NCBI GenBank assembly: GCA_019359745.1
Contig: JAHHGT010000007.1
Span: 124,001-188,000 of the forward strand
Origin: Aphanothece saxicola GSE-SYN-MK-01-06B
GTDB taxonomy: Bacteria > Cyanobacteriota > Cyanobacteriia > PCC-6307 > Cyanobiaceae
Length of the DNA stretch: 64,000 bases
Direction of reading: 5' to 3'
The translations under genes were made by a program, and so were the position numbers. This document shows positions 62,703 to 64,000 of the stretch, piece after piece. Under the pieces are notes generated by a model. That model was not told the origin of the DNA and did not search any database. It saw only the letters and a program-made list of their open reading frames with translations. Each line of letters starts with the position of its first letter. Position 1 is the stretch's first letter.

Positions 62703-64000
62703 TTATCTGGAGGCCTGATCCCCGGCCACGGCCTGATCCGCGAGGGCGACGGTGAAGATCTCCACCTCCCCGAGGCTCTTCACCGCCTGGGGACCCAGGG
62801 AGCGGGCCGAGAGACCGGGGTCGGCCGCGATCAGGCTGGCGGTCTGCGCGTCACAGACCACCGCCGCGTCCACAGTCCGGGTGGCGGACTCCAGCCGGGC
62901 CGAAAGGTTGACGGTGTCGCCGATCACGGTGAACTCCATCCGCTTGGGGCTGCCGATCTGGCCCACCATCACCTGGCCGCTGGCCAGGCCGATGCCGTTG
63001 TCGAGGGTGGCGATGCCCCGCCGCGTCCAGTCCTCGTTGAGGCCGGCCAGGGCCGCCCGCATCGCCAGGGCGCAGCGCACCGCCTGGCTGGCCTCCTCGG
63101 CCACCCCCCGGCTCACCGGTGAGCCGAAGACGGCCATCACCGCGTCGCCGATGAACTTGTCGACGGTGCCGCCATGGGCCATCACCACCTCCACCATGGC
63201 GCCCAGATACTCGTTGAGCTGGAGCACGTGCAGCTCGCTCTGGCCTTCGCCGCTGCGCTGCTTGGTGAGCACCGTGAAGCCCTTGATGTCGGTCATCAGC
63301 ACCGTCACCTCCAGCAGGCGACCCCGCAGGATGCCCTGGGCCGATTCCGGGTCGGAGAGGATCTCCGCCACCACCCCGGGCGCCACATAGCGCTCGAAGG
63401 TGCGGCGCAGGCGCCGCCGCTCCTGCCCCTCCCGCAGGTAGGCATCCCCGCCGTAGAGCAGGCCCAGCAGGACGAGGCCCGAAGAGGGTGCCAGCAGCGG
63501 CAGCCAGCGGTTGGCCTGCTGCAACGCCACGACGACAAGGCCCCCCTGGAGGACCAGCACCAGAACCACCAGGGCGAGGCGCCAGCGCAAGTCGCCCCAG
63601 CGGCGGGCTGCCGCCAGCACGAGCAGCAGCGGCACCAGGGCCAGCAGGGCCCGTCCCGGCGCACGGCGGGGCCAGGGCTGCAGCCCGTCTCCCTGCAGCG
63701 AGTTGGCGGTGGCGGTGGCCAGCACCTCCAGTCCCGACAGGCGGCCGAAGGGGGTGGGGTAGCCGTCGGTCCCCTGGGCGACCACCGGGCCGAGCAGCAC
63801 CAGGGCCCCCTTCACGTTCTGGCGCAGGGGGTGGCTCTTCCAACGCTCGGGGTCGAGCACCTCCCAGGCCGGCAGGCGCAGGAAGCTGCCCTCCTGGCCA
63901 TAGAAATTGAGGGCGCTGGCCCGGTCGTCCTGGCGGCTGCGCTGGCCCCCCAGCCGCAGCAGGGTGGAGGAGAGGGCACTGTGGCCCTCGGCGCCCCGGG
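62703..64000 (-). CDS. CHASE2-domain class III nucleotide cyclase (5' end beyond window)
   Basis: The C-terminal 430 or so residues of a second CHASE2 cyclase; the frame is open to the window end. The CHASE2 part includes FYGQEGSFLRLPAWEVL and GALVLLGPVVAQGTDGYPTPF followed by about three helices. The class III domain (FERYVAPGVVAEILSDP onward) has both metal Asp in MTDIKGFTVLTKQ and DKFIGDAVMAVFGSP and ends EFTVIGDTVNLSARLES. It is similar in layout to the cyclase at 54957 but not close in sequence outside the catalytic core. It is the first gene of its strand in this window; its partners lie outside. Confidence 0.92.
   Translation of the reverse strand, partial: RGAEGHSALSSTLLRLGGQRSRQDDRASALNFYGQEGSFLRLPAWEVLDPERWKSHPLRQNVKGALVLLGPVVAQGTDGYPTPFGRLSGLEVLATATANSLQGDGLQPWPRRAPGRALLALVPLLLVLAAARRWGDLRWRLALVVLVLVLQGGLVVVALQQANRWLPLLAPSSGLVLLGLLYGGDAYLREGQERRRLRRTFERYVAPGVVAEILSDPESAQGILRGRLLEVTVLMTDIKGFTVLTKQRSGEGQSELHVLQLNEYLGAMVEVVMAHGGTVDKFIGDAVMAVFGSPVSRGVAEEASQAVRCALAMRAALAGLNEDWTRRGIATLDNGIGLASGQVMVGQIGSPKRMEFTVIGDTVNLSARLESATRTVDAAVVCDAQTASLIAADPGLSARSLGPQAVKSLGEVEIFTVALADQAVAGDQASR

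Overview
The window is a 64 kb, high-GC, very gene-dense stretch of a cyanobacterial chromosome, most like the picocyanobacterial Synechococcus/Cyanobium group. Supporting this are a cyanobacterial alternative terminal oxidase (CuA-less subunit II), the order clpB-like/secE/nusG/rplK/rplA/rplJ/rplL beside enolase, a DUF3747 protein, PilMNOQ, ThiO, and many short or overlapping gene junctions. No rRNA, tRNA, CRISPR array, IS element or phage module was seen.

Layout. 1-9.8 kb: a tight plus-strand operon runs from the 3' end of ctaC through ctaD and ctaE to a GMC oxidoreductase, a GH63-type glucosidase, a second GMC oxidoreductase, an HlyD-type adaptor and a small membrane protein. 9.97-12.1 kb (minus): a TolC-like protein and two paralogous small membrane proteins converge on it. 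12.2-16.5 kb: an RluA-family pseudouridine synthase, a structured intergenic element, a lower-GC membrane protein of unknown function, an RbgA-like GTPase and a UspA protein. 16.6-28.2 kb: pgk, a secreted small protein, an OmpR-type two-component pair, an exported unknown, murG, a CobD-like PLP enzyme, a MoxR/DUF58/transglutaminase triad and a pentapeptide-repeat protein. 28.2-33 kb: pilM-pilN-pilO-pilQ. 33-35.8 kb: pyrD, rnhA, DUF3747. 35.8-43.6 kb: a candidate small RNA, then (minus) gloA, a ClpB-like ATPase, secE, nusG, rplK, rplA, an SGNH hydrolase, an L10 leader, rplJ and rplL. 43.8-54.9 kb: eno, a sulfotransferase-like gene, an ABC1/UbiB kinase, two small unknowns, argJ, coaE, a DUF900 hydrolase, gatB and thiO. 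54.9-64 kb: a CHASE2 nucleotide cyclase, a FecR protein, ndk, a membrane Fe-S protein with a cyclic-nucleotide-binding domain, speA, and a second CHASE2 cyclase cut by the window end.

The two most interesting neighbourhoods are at the ends. At the left, translationally coupled genes join a CuA-less, A2-type terminal oxidase to two GMC flavoproteins (one lacking both usual catalytic residues), a sugar hydrolase and export parts; this reads as a possible sugar-oxidising respiratory module, an inference. At the right, two CHASE2 cyclases lie close to a polytopic Fe-S protein with a C-terminal cyclic-nucleotide pocket, suggesting local cAMP/cGMP control of a redox protein. Smaller leads are tandem GNRA-capped hairpins before rplK, a hydrolase inserted between L1 and L10, a branched inverted-repeat element near 13.3 kb and a candidate sRNA near 35.9 kb.
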